Assembly (NCBI RefSeq): GCF_026410545.1
Contig: NZ_JAPMIT010000004.1
Coordinates: forward strand, 1 to 64,000
DNA from: Microbacterium sp. STN6
Lineage (GTDB): Bacteria > Actinomycetota > Actinomycetes > Actinomycetales > Microbacteriaceae
Length of the DNA stretch: 64,000 bases
Direction: 5' to 3'
Shown: positions 42,145-53,503 of the stretch, in pieces
How the letters are laid out: each line of letters opens with the position of its first letter
Numbering within the stretch: position 1 is the stretch's first letter
Notes under the pieces: generated by a model
What the model was told of the DNA's origin: nothing
Seen by the model: only the letters and a program-made list of their open reading frames with translations
Database searches by the model: none
Made by a program: the position numbers and the translations under genes

Positions 42145-43057
42145 GCGAAGCGGGCCTGGGGATGGAACAGCCCCATGAAGGCGGAAGCCGCCGGCCGATC
42201 GTGCTCAACACGATCGCAGACGTGCGCCGTGCCGTGGCCGACCAGCGCGGGCGAGGTCGCACGCTCGCGCTCGTGCCGACGATGGGTGCGCTGCACGATG
42301 GCCATCGTGCGCTCGCGGAACGGGCGGGTCAGCTGGCCGACGTCGTCGTCGTCTCGATCTTCGTCAACCCCCTGCAGTTCGGGCCGAACGAAGACCTCGA
42401 TCGCTACCCGCGCACCCTCGACGCCGACGTCGCGGCTCTCACCGGGCTCGCCGATCTCGTCTTCGCGCCGAGCGTGGCCGAGATGTACCCCGACGGGCCC
42501 TCATCCACCCGCGTCGCCGCCGGAACGGTTGCGTCGCAGTACGAAGGTGCGGCCCGCCCCGGCCACTTCGACGGCATGCTCACGGTCGTCAGCAAGCTTT
42601 TCGGAATCGTGCAGCCCGATGTGGCCCTGTTCGGGCAGAAGGATGCGCAGCAGGCATTTCTCGTCGAACGCATGGTGCGCGAGCTCAACATGCCGCTGCG
42701 CATCGAGGTTGCGCCGATCGTGCGTGAGGCGGATGGGCTGGCGCTCTCGAGCCGCAACCGGTACCTCGGTGGTGGGGAGCGTGCGGCCGCGGTCGTGCTC
42801 TCGCGCGCGGTGGCGGCAGCGGCATCCGCTTCGTTGCTCGGCCCGGAGGACGCGAGGCAGGCGGCTCTCGACGTGATGCACGCCGAGCCAGCCGTTAAGC
42901 TGGACTATCTCGTTGTCGTCGATCCGGCGACCTTCCAGGCGGTCGGTGCCGACCATCGCGGTGCGGCCCTTGTGCTTGTGGCGGCGCGGGTCGGCGAAAC
43001 CCGGCTGATCGACAACGGGCGCATCACCTTCCCCGATCGAGAAGACCGAAAGACGTC

Positions 43058-43061
<4 letters not shown>
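42141..43061 (+). CDS. panC: Pantoate-beta-alanine ligase (pantothenate synthetase)
   Basis: The 306-residue protein shows ALVPTMGALHDGHRALAERA (residues ~47-66) with the ATP-binding HDGH, VVSIFVNPLQFGPNEDLDRY, LFGQKDAQQAFLVERMV with the KMSKS-like region, and GLALSSRNRYL. It joins pantoate and beta-alanine using ATP in coenzyme A synthesis. A ~30-residue N-terminal extension precedes the fold. GTGA overlap with DUF2520 and ATGA overlap with lysS place it mid-operon. Confidence 0.96.
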
Positions 43062-44568
<1,507 letters not shown>

Positions 44569-44572
<4 letters not shown>

Positions 44573-44712
44573 GCGACATGAGCGACAACAAGCTGCCCGG
44601 CGACGACGACAAAGGCGGCCCCTCGAAGGCGCGCGTCACCATCTGGATCGTCGTCGCGGCAATCGCCCTCTACTTCATCGGCACCGGCCTCTACGGCATC
44701 CTCACGAAGTAG
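44569..44712 (+). CDS. Small single-helix membrane protein after lysS
   Basis: This 47-residue protein starts MSDMSDNKLPGDDDKGG and has one membrane helix (VTIWIVVAAIALYFIGTGLY, residues ~23-42) and a short basic end. The ATG overlaps the lysS stop as ATGA, codon use is GC-rich at third positions, and the acidic-then-basic topology suggests N-out or loosely anchored placement. I do not recognise the family; the gene is probably real because of the overlap and the clean helix. Its final codons LTK-stop lie in a 25-bp tandem repeat shared with the convergent gene. Confidence 0.7.
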
Positions 44713-44775
44713 CGTCATCCGCAACCTCACGAAGTAGCGTCATCCGCTTCCTCACGAAGTAGCGTCATCCGCTTC
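44701..44775. repeat. Three 25-bp direct repeats at a convergent gene junction
   Basis: Three units (44701, 44726, 44751) begin CTCACGAAGTAGCGTCATCC. Each unit contains both the stop of the small protein (plus) and the end of the CtaG-like gene (minus, stop at 44752-44754), so the stop-to-stop junction itself has been triplicated. Confidence 0.9.
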
Positions 44776-45669
44776 GCTGTCCTCAGACGCGGATGCCGCC
44801 TGCACCATGTTCATGCGGCGCAGGTGCTGCTGCATGAGGGCATCCATCTGCTCATCGCTCAGGTCGTCCATGGCTTTCGCCTCGTGGCGGTCGGTTCGCA
44901 TCCAGCGCATGAGAAGAATGATGAGCACCGGAACGTCGGTGACCTCGGCGATGAGCCAGAGCAGGTCGCCCGAGAGCTGCTGATCGCGTAGCGGATTCGG
45001 GAACCAGCCCGGGAACGCGCCGACGAGCGCGGGCGCATGGTCGAGCACGTGCGTGTTGAGGCGAAGCAGGATGGCGGGAATCGCATCCATGATGAGCTCG
45101 ACGAACGCGAGCATGAACTCGATCGTGATGAAGAAGCTGGTGCGCATCATGCTCTGCTCAATGATGGGCAGCACCATCAGCAGTCCGAGCAGCGGGACGA
45201 GAAGCGTGATCGTCCACTCGCTCCAGAGGTTGTCGCGCAGCACGTAGGCGACGGGAGTGAGGAAGAGCAGGAACGCGCTGAGAGCGAAGAGCGGTGCGAA
45301 CACGGCGTTGCCCATGAGGCGCACGGGCCACGAGTTCAGCACGCGGTCCAGGGTGCGAAGAGGCAGCCCGCTCAGAGCGGCACGAGCGAGGGTCACCGGC
45401 TTGCCGAGCACAATGAGCGACGGCACCACGAACAGCAGCAGGGCGACGCGGGTCGTGAAGGCCCAGCGAAGGTCGTGGCTCCAGGCGCCGAGGAACCCGA
45501 ACGAGATCCACGCATACGAGCCCAGGCCGAGGGCGAAGAAGGCAAGGATGCGCAGCGCTCCCCAGCGCACTCCGGCCCGTCGTGCGGCGACGACCCCCGC
45601 AGTGTAGAGCCCCGCGGCGAGGATGATGGCGACGAGCGCGACCGGATCAAGGCGCCAGGTCGTGAGCAA
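44752..45669 (-). CDS. Cytochrome c oxidase assembly (CtaG/Caa3-type) membrane protein
   Basis: The 305-residue protein has about seven helices and matches the caa3_CtaG family: WISFGFLGAWSHDLRWAFTT near residue 54, LFVVPSLIVLGKPVTLAR, LLVPLLGLLMVLPIIEQS and DLLWLIAEVTDVPVLI near residue 235. Family members assist copper delivery to cytochrome oxidase. The C-terminal ~40 residues are Met-rich and acidic (DEQMDALMQQHLRRMNMVQ), a possible metal-binding tail. The TTG start at 45669 is uncertain; AAGGGAG lies about 24 bases upstream and no ATG is in frame. Confidence 0.82.
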   Translation of the reverse strand: MLTTWRLDPVALVAIILAAGLYTAGVVAARRAGVRWGALRILAFFALGLGSYAWISFGFLGAWSHDLRWAFTTRVALLLFVVPSLIVLGKPVTLARAALSGLPLRTLDRVLNSWPVRLMGNAVFAPLFALSAFLLFLTPVAYVLRDNLWSEWTITLLVPLLGLLMVLPIIEQSMMRTSFFITIEFMLAFVELIMDAIPAILLRLNTHVLDHAPALVGAFPGWFPNPLRDQQLSGDLLWLIAEVTDVPVLIILLMRWMRTDRHEAKAMDDLSDEQMDALMQQHLRRMNMVQAASASEDSEADDATS

Positions 45670-45727
45670 AGTCAGGATGTCAGGCGTGGGGTCTCCCTTC
45701 AGGTGCGGGCGCTACGATTGTCACACT

Positions 45728-45907
45728 ATGGACGGTGTGTGGGCTGGGATTGTGTGGTCGCTTGCGCCGACCGTGCTGGTCGGGCTGATCTTCTGGGTGA
45801 TCCTGCGCGCCGTCGTGCGCGCCGATCGCTCGGAGCGCCGGGCGTACGCTCGCCTCGAGGCCGAGGAGCGCGCGCGGCGCGGAATGCCGCCGAAGACCGC
45901 GCGCTGA
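45728..45907 (+). CDS. Small membrane protein, 59 residues
   Basis: The protein MDGVWAGIVWSLAPTVLVGL continues with one membrane helix (residues ~6-28) and an Arg/Glu-rich cytoplasmic helix (RSERRAYARLEAEERARRG). Similar short proteins precede or follow ctaG-like genes in actinobacteria, but I cannot name the family. TACGAT ends nine bases before the ATG, consistent with a near-leaderless mRNA. It is divergent from the CtaG-like gene and 70 bases before the cardiolipin synthase gene. Confidence 0.7.
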   Translation: MDGVWAGIVWSLAPTVLVGLIFWVILRAVVRADRSERRAYARLEAEERARRGMPPKTAR

Positions 45908-45977
45908 GCCTTCCTGCCGGTGTCACCCCGACCGGCTACGGTAGCGAAGAGGCCACAGAGCGGATCGGGGGTGCGCC

Positions 45978-47441
45978 ATGAGCGCCGCGCTGATCAGCGA
46001 ACTCATCGTCATCTTCGCGCTCGTCGTCGACTTCATCATTCGTGTGGTCGCCATCATCGTCGTGCCACGAAACCGGCGACCGACATCCGCTACTGCCTGG
46101 CTGCTCGCCATCTTCTTCATCCCGTACCTGGGCGTGCTGTTCTTTCTGCTTATCGGCAGCTACAAGCTGCCCAAGCGGCGTCGAGACAAGCAGGAGGAGA
46201 TCAACCGGTTCATTCTGGAGAGCACCGAGGGCATGGACAGGGTGACTCGCGAGCATCCGTGGCCCGCGTGGCTCGACTCGGTCGTCGAGCTCAATCGCAA
46301 CCTCGGCGCCATGCCGCTGGTCGGCGGCAACCGTGCCCAGCTGATCGGGGCATACCAGGGCTCACTCGATGCCATGATCGTCGAGATCGAGCATGCGAAG
46401 CGGTACGTGCACGTCGAGTTCTACATTCTCGCGCTCGACACGACGACGGCGCCGTTCTTCGACGCGCTGGAGGCGGCGGCCCGACGCGGCGTGGTCGTGC
46501 GCGTGCTGCTCGACCACATCGCCTCGCGCCGGGCGAAGGGGTATCGCAGGATGATCCGCAGGCTCGAGGGCATGCCGGTCGAGTGGCATCTGATGCTGCC
46601 CGTGCAGCCGCTTCGCGGCAAGTACCAGCGGCCCGACCTGCGCAATCACCGCAAGCTTCTCGTCGTCGACGGCTCCGTCGGGTTCACGGGCTCGCAGAAC
46701 GTCATCGACCGCAGCTACAACAAGCGGCGCAACCTGCGACGCGGCCTCAAGTGGAAGGAACTCGTCACCCGCGTCGAAGGGCCGGTCGTGGCCGGGCTCA
46801 ACGCCATCTTCATCACGGATTGGTACATCGAGACAGACACGCTGCTCGGCCGCGAGGTCGAGATCTCGCCCGAGATCTCCGGCCCCGGCACGATCGACTG
46901 CCAGGTCGTGCCGAGCGGCCCCGGTTTTCGAGGCGAGAACAATCTGCGCCTCTTCCTCGCCCTGCTCTACTACGCGCAGGAACGCATCGTCATCACGAGC
47001 CCGTACTTCGTGCCAGACGATTCCATGCTCATGGCCATCACCACTGCGGTCGGCCGCGGCCTCACGGTCGAGCTCTTCGTCTCTGAGATCGGCGACCAGC
47101 CCATGGTCTACCACGCGCAGCGCTCGTATTACGAGGCTCTCTTGAACGCCGGCGTGCGCATCTGGATGTATAAGAAGCCCTACATTCTGCACGCCAAGCA
47201 CTTCACGATCGACGACGACGTGGCCGTCATCGGCACCAGCAATATGGACATGCGTTCGTTTCAGCTCAACATGGAGCTCTCGCTCATGGTGCGCGGCCGC
47301 ACGTTCGTCTCCGCGCTGCGCGAGGTCGAAGACGGCTACCGCGCCGACAGCCGCGAACTCACTCTTGAGGAGTGGCAGCAGCGCCCATTCTGGAAGACCA
47401 TTCTCGACAACCTTGCCCGGCTCACGTCGGCGCTGCAGTGA
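45978..47441 (+). CDS. cls: Cardiolipin synthase (phospholipase D superfamily)
   Basis: The 487-residue protein has two N-terminal helices (residues ~5-58), a basic linker, and two PLD catalytic motifs. NHRKLLVVDGSVGFTGSQN (H-x-K-x4-D, residues ~223-241) and HAKHFTIDDDVAVIGTSNMD (~404-423) are both intact. YVHVEFYILALD and ITSPYFVPDD are the usual strand motifs. It would join two phosphatidylglycerols, or PG and CDP-diacylglycerol, at the membrane. The ATG follows a weak site. The gene ends 77 bases before a lipoprotein gene. Confidence 0.93.
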   Translation: MSAALISELIVIFALVVDFIIRVVAIIVVPRNRRPTSATAWLLAIFFIPYLGVLFFLLIGSYKLPKRRRDKQEEINRFILESTEGMDRVTREHPWPAWLDSVVELNRNLGAMPLVGGNRAQLIGAYQGSLDAMIVEIEHAKRYVHVEFYILALDTTTAPFFDALEAAARRGVVVRVLLDHIASRRAKGYRRMIRRLEGMPVEWHLMLPVQPLRGKYQRPDLRNHRKLLVVDGSVGFTGSQNVIDRSYNKRRNLRRGLKWKELVTRVEGPVVAGLNAIFITDWYIETDTLLGREVEISPEISGPGTIDCQVVPSGPGFRGENNLRLFLALLYYAQERIVITSPYFVPDDSMLMAITTAVGRGLTVELFVSEIGDQPMVYHAQRSYYEALLNAGVRIWMYKKPYILHAKHFTIDDDVAVIGTSNMDMRSFQLNMELSLMVRGRTFVSALREVEDGYRADSRELTLEEWQQRPFWKTILDNLARLTSALQ

Positions 47442-47518
47442 TGCGACTGTCGCGGATCCGCACAGACGCGACGCGCATTCGCGCCGGCATCTGCGCCACC
47501 TGCCGGTAGATTTGTCGC

Positions 47519-47971
47519 GTGGCGCGGGTGAGGCAGAGGGTTCGAGTTTTCGCTGCTGCGGGGGCGCTCGCGGCATCCGCTCTGCTGGTGGCGTGCACAC
47601 AGCAGCCGGCGGGGCCGGTGCAGCAGTACGCCGGTGAGCCGAAGGGCGTAGAGGCGCCGGCGCGCAGTGCGGGCGGCGCCGCGTTCGCGGTCTGGTTGAA
47701 AGAGGGCGCACGGTTCGCTGTGACGCTGTACGGCAGTTCATCCTGCCCACCCACGGTCGACACGTTCGAGGTGACCGGCGGCAACGAGGTGAAGCTCACG
47801 CGCGCGAAGGTGACTCAGAAGGCGTGCACGGCCGACTATGCGCCGTTCACGAGCGTGTTCGCGACGCCGAGCGCGATTCGCATCGGGTCACCGGTGAAGA
47901 TCACGGTGGCGAGCGCCGACGGCACGGGCGACCCGACGAAGATGGTGCTGCCGCCGTACGGGCACGACTAG
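47519..47971 (+). CDS. Hypothetical lipoprotein
   Basis: The 150-residue protein has a signal peptide FAAAGALAASALLVAC (lipobox LVAC, Cys near residue 27), then a ~120-residue exported domain with a Cys pair in SSCPPTVDTFEV and TQKACTADYAPF that may form a disulfide. VWLKEGARFAVTLYG near residue 61 reads as beta strands. I do not recognise a family. TAGATT ends six bases before the GTG start, so the mRNA is probably leaderless. It converges on the XRE gene four bases away. Confidence 0.75.
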   Translation: MARVRQRVRVFAAAGALAASALLVACTQQPAGPVQQYAGEPKGVEAPARSAGGAAFAVWLKEGARFAVTLYGSSSCPPTVDTFEVTGGNEVKLTRAKVTQKACTADYAPFTSVFATPSAIRIGSPVKITVASADGTGDPTKMVLPPYGHD

Positions 47972-47974
47972 GGC

Positions 47975-48232
47975 TCAGTCTTGACGCTGACGCTGACGCT
48001 GACGCTCGCTGCGGCGGGTTGTGAGCAGGTCGCCGACGTCGCAGTTAAGCGCCGCGCAGATCGCCTCGAGGGTCGAGAAGCGGATCGCCTTGGCACGATC
48101 GTTCTTCAGCACTGACAGGTTGACGATGCTGATCCCGACCTGGCGGCTCAGCTCGGTGAGGGTCATCTCGCGTTCGGCAAGCAGCTCGTCGAGGCGGCAG
48201 CGGATGCTGCTGCCGCCATCCGCTTCGGTCAT
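47975..48232 (-). CDS. XRE-type helix-turn-helix regulator (YozG-like)
   Basis: The 85-residue protein is a small Cro/CI-type DNA-binding protein: RLDELLAEREMTLTELSRQV, then GISIVNLSVLKNDRAKAIRF and STLEAICAALNCDVGDLL. It matches the regulators that accompany DUF2975 membrane proteins. Its start overlaps the upstream DUF2975 gene (ATGA on the minus strand). The C-terminal RQRQRQRQD is encoded by a hexanucleotide TGACGC microsatellite (47982-48005, four units), so tail length may vary. It probably controls its own operon from sites near 49716-49746. Confidence 0.88.
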   Translation of the reverse strand: MTEADGGSSIRCRLDELLAEREMTLTELSRQVGISIVNLSVLKNDRAKAIRFSTLEAICAALNCDVGDLLTTRRSERQRQRQRQD

Positions 48233-49026
48233 ACGAGCCCGTCCACGTCGCGCCGCAGTGCCCGGGCGCGCTGAATCGCCGCATCCCTCTCGTGCCGCAG
48301 CAATGTGCTGTGTCGCAGGGCGACGCCGACCGCGGCGAGGGCGAGCGCGATGGCGAGCGGCCAGAACTGTACCTGGAAGGACGAGCTCGGTCCCGGCCAG
48401 CCGATCTCGGAGATGCCCCCGGCACGCTCGCTGTCAGCGATCGACCAGCCGGTGACCTGAAGCACCTGGCGCGAGGCGCTCGCATCGCCGATGCTGTAGC
48501 AGATCTGCCAGGCGATTCCGCAAACGGCAAGCGTTCCTGACGCGAGGAACAGCGAGCGGACCACGCGGTTGCCGAGTACTCCACCGCGCAGCAGGCGCAG
48601 GCACATCGCCGCTATGGAGGCGGCGATGATCACGCCCGTGATACCGACAAGCACGTCGCCGGCCGCCAGCCAGACGCGTGAGGCGGTGTTGAGTCCGGAG
48701 ACCGAGACCTCCGCGCTCGAGATGCCGCCCCCGATGACGTGTGCAGTCGGCCCGTCGGTGATGTGTACCGAGGGCTTCAGCTTCGGCCAGAATTCCTGCA
48801 CAGGCAAGGCGACCGACACCGTCGGTGCGAGAAGCGTCACGAGGGCCGACCCGAGTGAGCCGATCGTCTGCAACCCCGCGTAGAGCATCGCGACGACTGT
48901 GGTGGCCCACAGGAGGCCGCGGCCCCGATTCAGTTCCGGCTGCTCGGTGAACGTCCCGCGGCGCAGAGATCGGGACATCTGCGACGGTCGCCGCACGATC
49001 GAGGTGCGGGGTGCCTTGGCGCGCAT
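48229..49026 (-). CDS. DUF2975-type membrane protein, copy B
   Basis: The 265-residue protein has four predicted helices (near residues 40-60, 125-147, 158-180, 220-240). A long external loop between helices 1 and 2 carries the HITDGPTAHVIGGG region. Both it and the upstream protein end in (R)DVDGLV, and they share the same layout, so they are paralogs. A 36-residue basic N-terminus is extra. It starts by a TGATG overlap with copy A and ends in overlap with the XRE gene. DUF2975/XRE pairs are widespread, but I know of no established molecular function. Confidence 0.78.
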   Translation of the reverse strand: MRAKAPRTSIVRRPSQMSRSLRRGTFTEQPELNRGRGLLWATTVVAMLYAGLQTIGSLGSALVTLLAPTVSVALPVQEFWPKLKPSVHITDGPTAHVIGGGISSAEVSVSGLNTASRVWLAAGDVLVGITGVIIAASIAAMCLRLLRGGVLGNRVVRSLFLASGTLAVCGIAWQICYSIGDASASRQVLQVTGWSIADSERAGGISEIGWPGPSSSFQVQFWPLAIALALAAVGVALRHSTLLRHERDAAIQRARALRRDVDGLV

Positions 49027-49706
49027 CAGACGAGCCCGTCCACGTCGAGCCGCAGTCGGGCTGCTTGTCGCGCCGAGCGGTCGCTCTCACTCTGCACACG
49101 TTCGGCGATTCGGAATGCGGCGACGACCAAGCGAAGGACAATGCCGATTGCGAACGGCCACACGTCGAGGTCTGCTGCGAACGGGAATGGTGACACCGCA
49201 GGATTCGGATTCAATTCGGCCGCAACCATCCAACCGCCGTAGCCGACGAGCGCCTGGCCCGCGATGCCACCCAGGATGAGCGCCCACGCTGAGATCGAGA
49301 GAGCGCGAGTCAGCGACGCGACGAAGGGGCGGCCCTGCCCCAGTCTGAAGCAGAGATACATGACGGATGCCGCGACCGCCATCACCGTCAGCACGGTGAC
49401 GAGTATTCCGCCCGCGAGCATCAAGCGCGGCCCGGCGCTGAGGCCGGTGACGGCGAGATCAGCGGCGGAGTAGGTGCCGTTGAGGATGGCGGCCGGCCCC
49501 GAGGCGGCATCCGCTGCGACCTGCGTGGCCGCGCTGAGATGCACATGCACCTCGTCGCCGAAGGTCTCAGCGATGCGGATCGCGCCACCGCCCAACGTGG
49601 TCGCCCCCACGAGGAATGCAGCGAACGAGATAGCGGTGAGATTGCCACGGCTGGGCCATCGCGGGCGCGCGCGCTCGTCGTCGAACCCGAATGTCTTGCG
49701 CTTCAT
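49026..49706 (-). CDS. DUF2975-type membrane protein, copy A
   Basis: The 226-residue protein starts at ATG 49706 (MKRKTFGFDDERARP); the frame is open 24 codons further but through the AT-rich operator. Four helices are predicted, with a ~60-residue loop between the first two, and the protein ends RLDVDGLV like copy B. It is first in the operon copy A - copy B - XRE. Compared with copy B it has a shorter N-terminus and a different loop sequence, suggesting duplication followed by divergence rather than redundancy. Confidence 0.78.
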   Translation of the reverse strand: MKRKTFGFDDERARPRWPSRGNLTAISFAAFLVGATTLGGGAIRIAETFGDEVHVHLSAATQVAADAASGPAAILNGTYSAADLAVTGLSAGPRLMLAGGILVTVLTVMAVAASVMYLCFRLGQGRPFVASLTRALSISAWALILGGIAGQALVGYGGWMVAAELNPNPAVSPFPFAADLDVWPFAIGIVLRLVVAAFRIAERVQSESDRSARQAARLRLDVDGLV

Positions 49707-49715
49707 GGCCGCCCT

Positions 49716-49746
49716 AACGAAAATCGATAACAACGAATATCGATAA
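49716..49746 (-). promoter_or_regulatory. Direct-repeat operator candidate of the DUF2975/XRE operon
   Basis: AACGAAAATCGATAA (49716-49730) and AACGAATATCGATAA (49732-49746) are 15-bp direct repeats 16 bases apart, differing at one base. They are very AT-rich for this genome and lie just before the first gene. The spacing of about one and a half helical turns suits binding by a small XRE protein. Confidence 0.6.
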
Positions 49747-49821
49747 AGGTAGCGATCGGTGCGCACCCCGTCAAGCAATGCCGTCGCTGATGGAGCCCGA
49801 CACGCTGACCGGCATCACGCC

Positions 49822-49890
49822 GAGAGTGGGTGTTCGCGACGAGACAGCATCGTGGGCCACCCACTCTCGTCGCGAAAACCCACGCTCGGC
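49822..49890. repeat. R3 palindrome, copy 2
   Basis: TTCGCGACGAGA (49833-49844) and its complement (49865-49876) share the core of the copy at 30366-30427. An overlapping inverted repeat CGAGAGTGGGTG/CACCCACTCTCG (49821-49832 and 49858-49869) gives a second possible pairing. It sits between the DUF2975 operon and clpC, in a 320-bp gap that otherwise holds only the clpC leader. Confidence 0.75.
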
Positions 49891-50026
49891 GGCCGCGCGC
49901 GGCCCACCACGCAGCAGACTCCCAGCCGGTCACGCCTACGGCGAACAGGAGCCCACTTCCCCGCATCCGCTCGTTACTCTCTTTGTAACGGCGCCATACC
50001 GGCCGGCGCCGAAGGAGTCAGACCAT

Positions 50027-52552
<2,526 letters not shown>

Positions 52553-52580
52553 GCGGGGAGCCTCCCGAGAAGCGTGAGCG

Positions 52581-52611
52581 GGCTGAGGAGCGCGTAGCGC
52601 GTCTCGAAGCC
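52581..52611. repeat. R1 palindrome after clpC
   Basis: GGCTGAGGAGCGCG ... CGCGTCTCGAAGCC matches the R1 ends seen in tilS and near ftsH, with a GCGCGTAGCGC hairpin in the middle. It lies 29 bases after the clpC stop and may contribute to termination. Confidence 0.75.
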
Positions 52612-52615
52612 CAGC

Positions 52616-52670
52616 GGGTCGGGCCATATCGTGGGTTTCCTTCAGCGGAACCCCACATATGGCCCGACCC
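52616..52670. repeat. R2 palindrome, copy 4
   Basis: GGGTCGGGCCATAT (52616-52629) and its exact complement (52657-52670), plus inner arms GTGGG/CCCAC, make one of the most perfect R2 stems in the window. It directly follows the R1 element after clpC. Confidence 0.85.
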
Positions 52671-52700
52671 GTTCGTGTGCCCAGAGCGCAACTTCATTGG

Positions 52701-52751
52701 GTCGGGCCGAATCGTGGGTGATACGACCGAACACCCGCGATTCGGCCCGAC
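52701..52751. repeat. R2 palindrome, copy 5
   Basis: GTCGGGCCGAATCG-TGGGT and ACCCG-CGATTCGGCCCGAC pair over nearly 20 bases around a 12-base loop. It stands 31 bases after copy 4 and borders the 16-bp tandem array. Confidence 0.85.
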
Positions 52752-52754
52752 ACA

Positions 52755-52834
52755 GTGCGTGTCGGGTCCAGTGGGTGTCGGGTCCAGTGGGTGTCGGGTC
52801 CAGTGGGTGTCGTGTCCAGCGAGTGTCGGGCGCA
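52755..52834. repeat. Five 16-bp tandem repeats
   Basis: Five units of the GTGGGTGTCGGGTCCA type start at 52755, 52771, 52787, 52803 and 52819; the outer units have two to five changes. The array lies between the R2 palindromes and the acetyltransferase promoter. There is no spacer diversity, so it is not a CRISPR. Confidence 0.88.
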
Positions 52835-52875
52835 TCGGGAGAGGGCGCTGCGCCCGCATCCCTAGACTGAATGGC

Positions 52876-53388
52876 GTGAGTGAACCCGCATTCCGCACCC
52901 GCCGCGCGCGCACAAGCGACGTGCCCGCCATCCAGGCACTCGTCGAACCGCTCGTGCAGCGCCGCATTCTGCTCGGCAAAGACCTCGTCGTGGTCTACGA
53001 GGCGGTGCAGGAGTTTCGCGTGGCGGTCGACGCGAACGACACCCTCATCGGCTGCGGCGCCCTGCACGTCATGTGGCAGGACCTCGCCGAGGTGCGCACC
53101 CTCGCCGTCGCGCCCGAGTGGCTCGGCAAGGGGGTGGGCCACGCCCTGCTGACCACGCTCGAGCAGACCGCGCTCGAGTTGGGCCTCAGCCGGCTCTTCT
53201 GCCTCACCTTCGAGGTGCCGTTCTTCGAGCGCAACGGCTTCGTCGACATGGGCGACGAGACCGTCGACCCCGAGGTGTACTACGAGCTGCTGCGGTCGCA
53301 CGACGAGGGCGTTGCCGAGTTCCTTGACCTCGCGCGGGTGAAGCCGAACACGCTCGGCAACACGCGCATGCTGAAGCGGCTGGGGTAG
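52876..53388 (+). CDS. Amino-acid N-acetyltransferase (GNAT, N-acetylglutamate synthase-like)
   Basis: The 170-residue protein is a single GNAT domain: RRARTSDVPAIQALVEPLVQ, then LIGCGALHVMWQDLAEVRTL, the acetyl-CoA loop VAPEWLGKGVGHALLTTL (residues ~81-98) and PFFERNGFVDMGDE. It resembles the short amino-acid N-acetyltransferases that start arginine synthesis in actinobacteria. TAGACT (52863-52868) ends seven bases before the GTG start, so the mRNA is probably leaderless. Other arginine genes are not in the window, so the substrate is inferred from similarity only. Confidence 0.82.
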   Translation: MSEPAFRTRRARTSDVPAIQALVEPLVQRRILLGKDLVVVYEAVQEFRVAVDANDTLIGCGALHVMWQDLAEVRTLAVAPEWLGKGVGHALLTTLEQTALELGLSRLFCLTFEVPFFERNGFVDMGDETVDPEVYYELLRSHDEGVAEFLDLARVKPNTLGNTRMLKRLG

Positions 53389-53401
53389 GGCAAGCGTCGC
53401 G

Positions 53402-53436
53402 GGTTTCGAGACGCGGACTTCGGCCGCTCCTCAACC
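53402..53436. repeat. R1 palindrome after the acetyltransferase gene
   Basis: GGTTTCGAGACGCGG and CCGCTCCTCAACC flank a short ACTTCGG loop. It is a single R1 unit with the canonical ends, 14 bases after the acetyltransferase stop. Confidence 0.85.
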
Positions 53437-53503
53437 TGCTGGGGTAGGGCGGCACGCAGCGCGCCTGCGCGGGGCGGCCGCATCCGCTGGCTAATCTTGT
53501 GGC

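Noticed and set aside
52755-52834. Short CRISPR-like array after clpC
   Set aside because: Units are contiguous 16-bp tandem repeats with no spacers.
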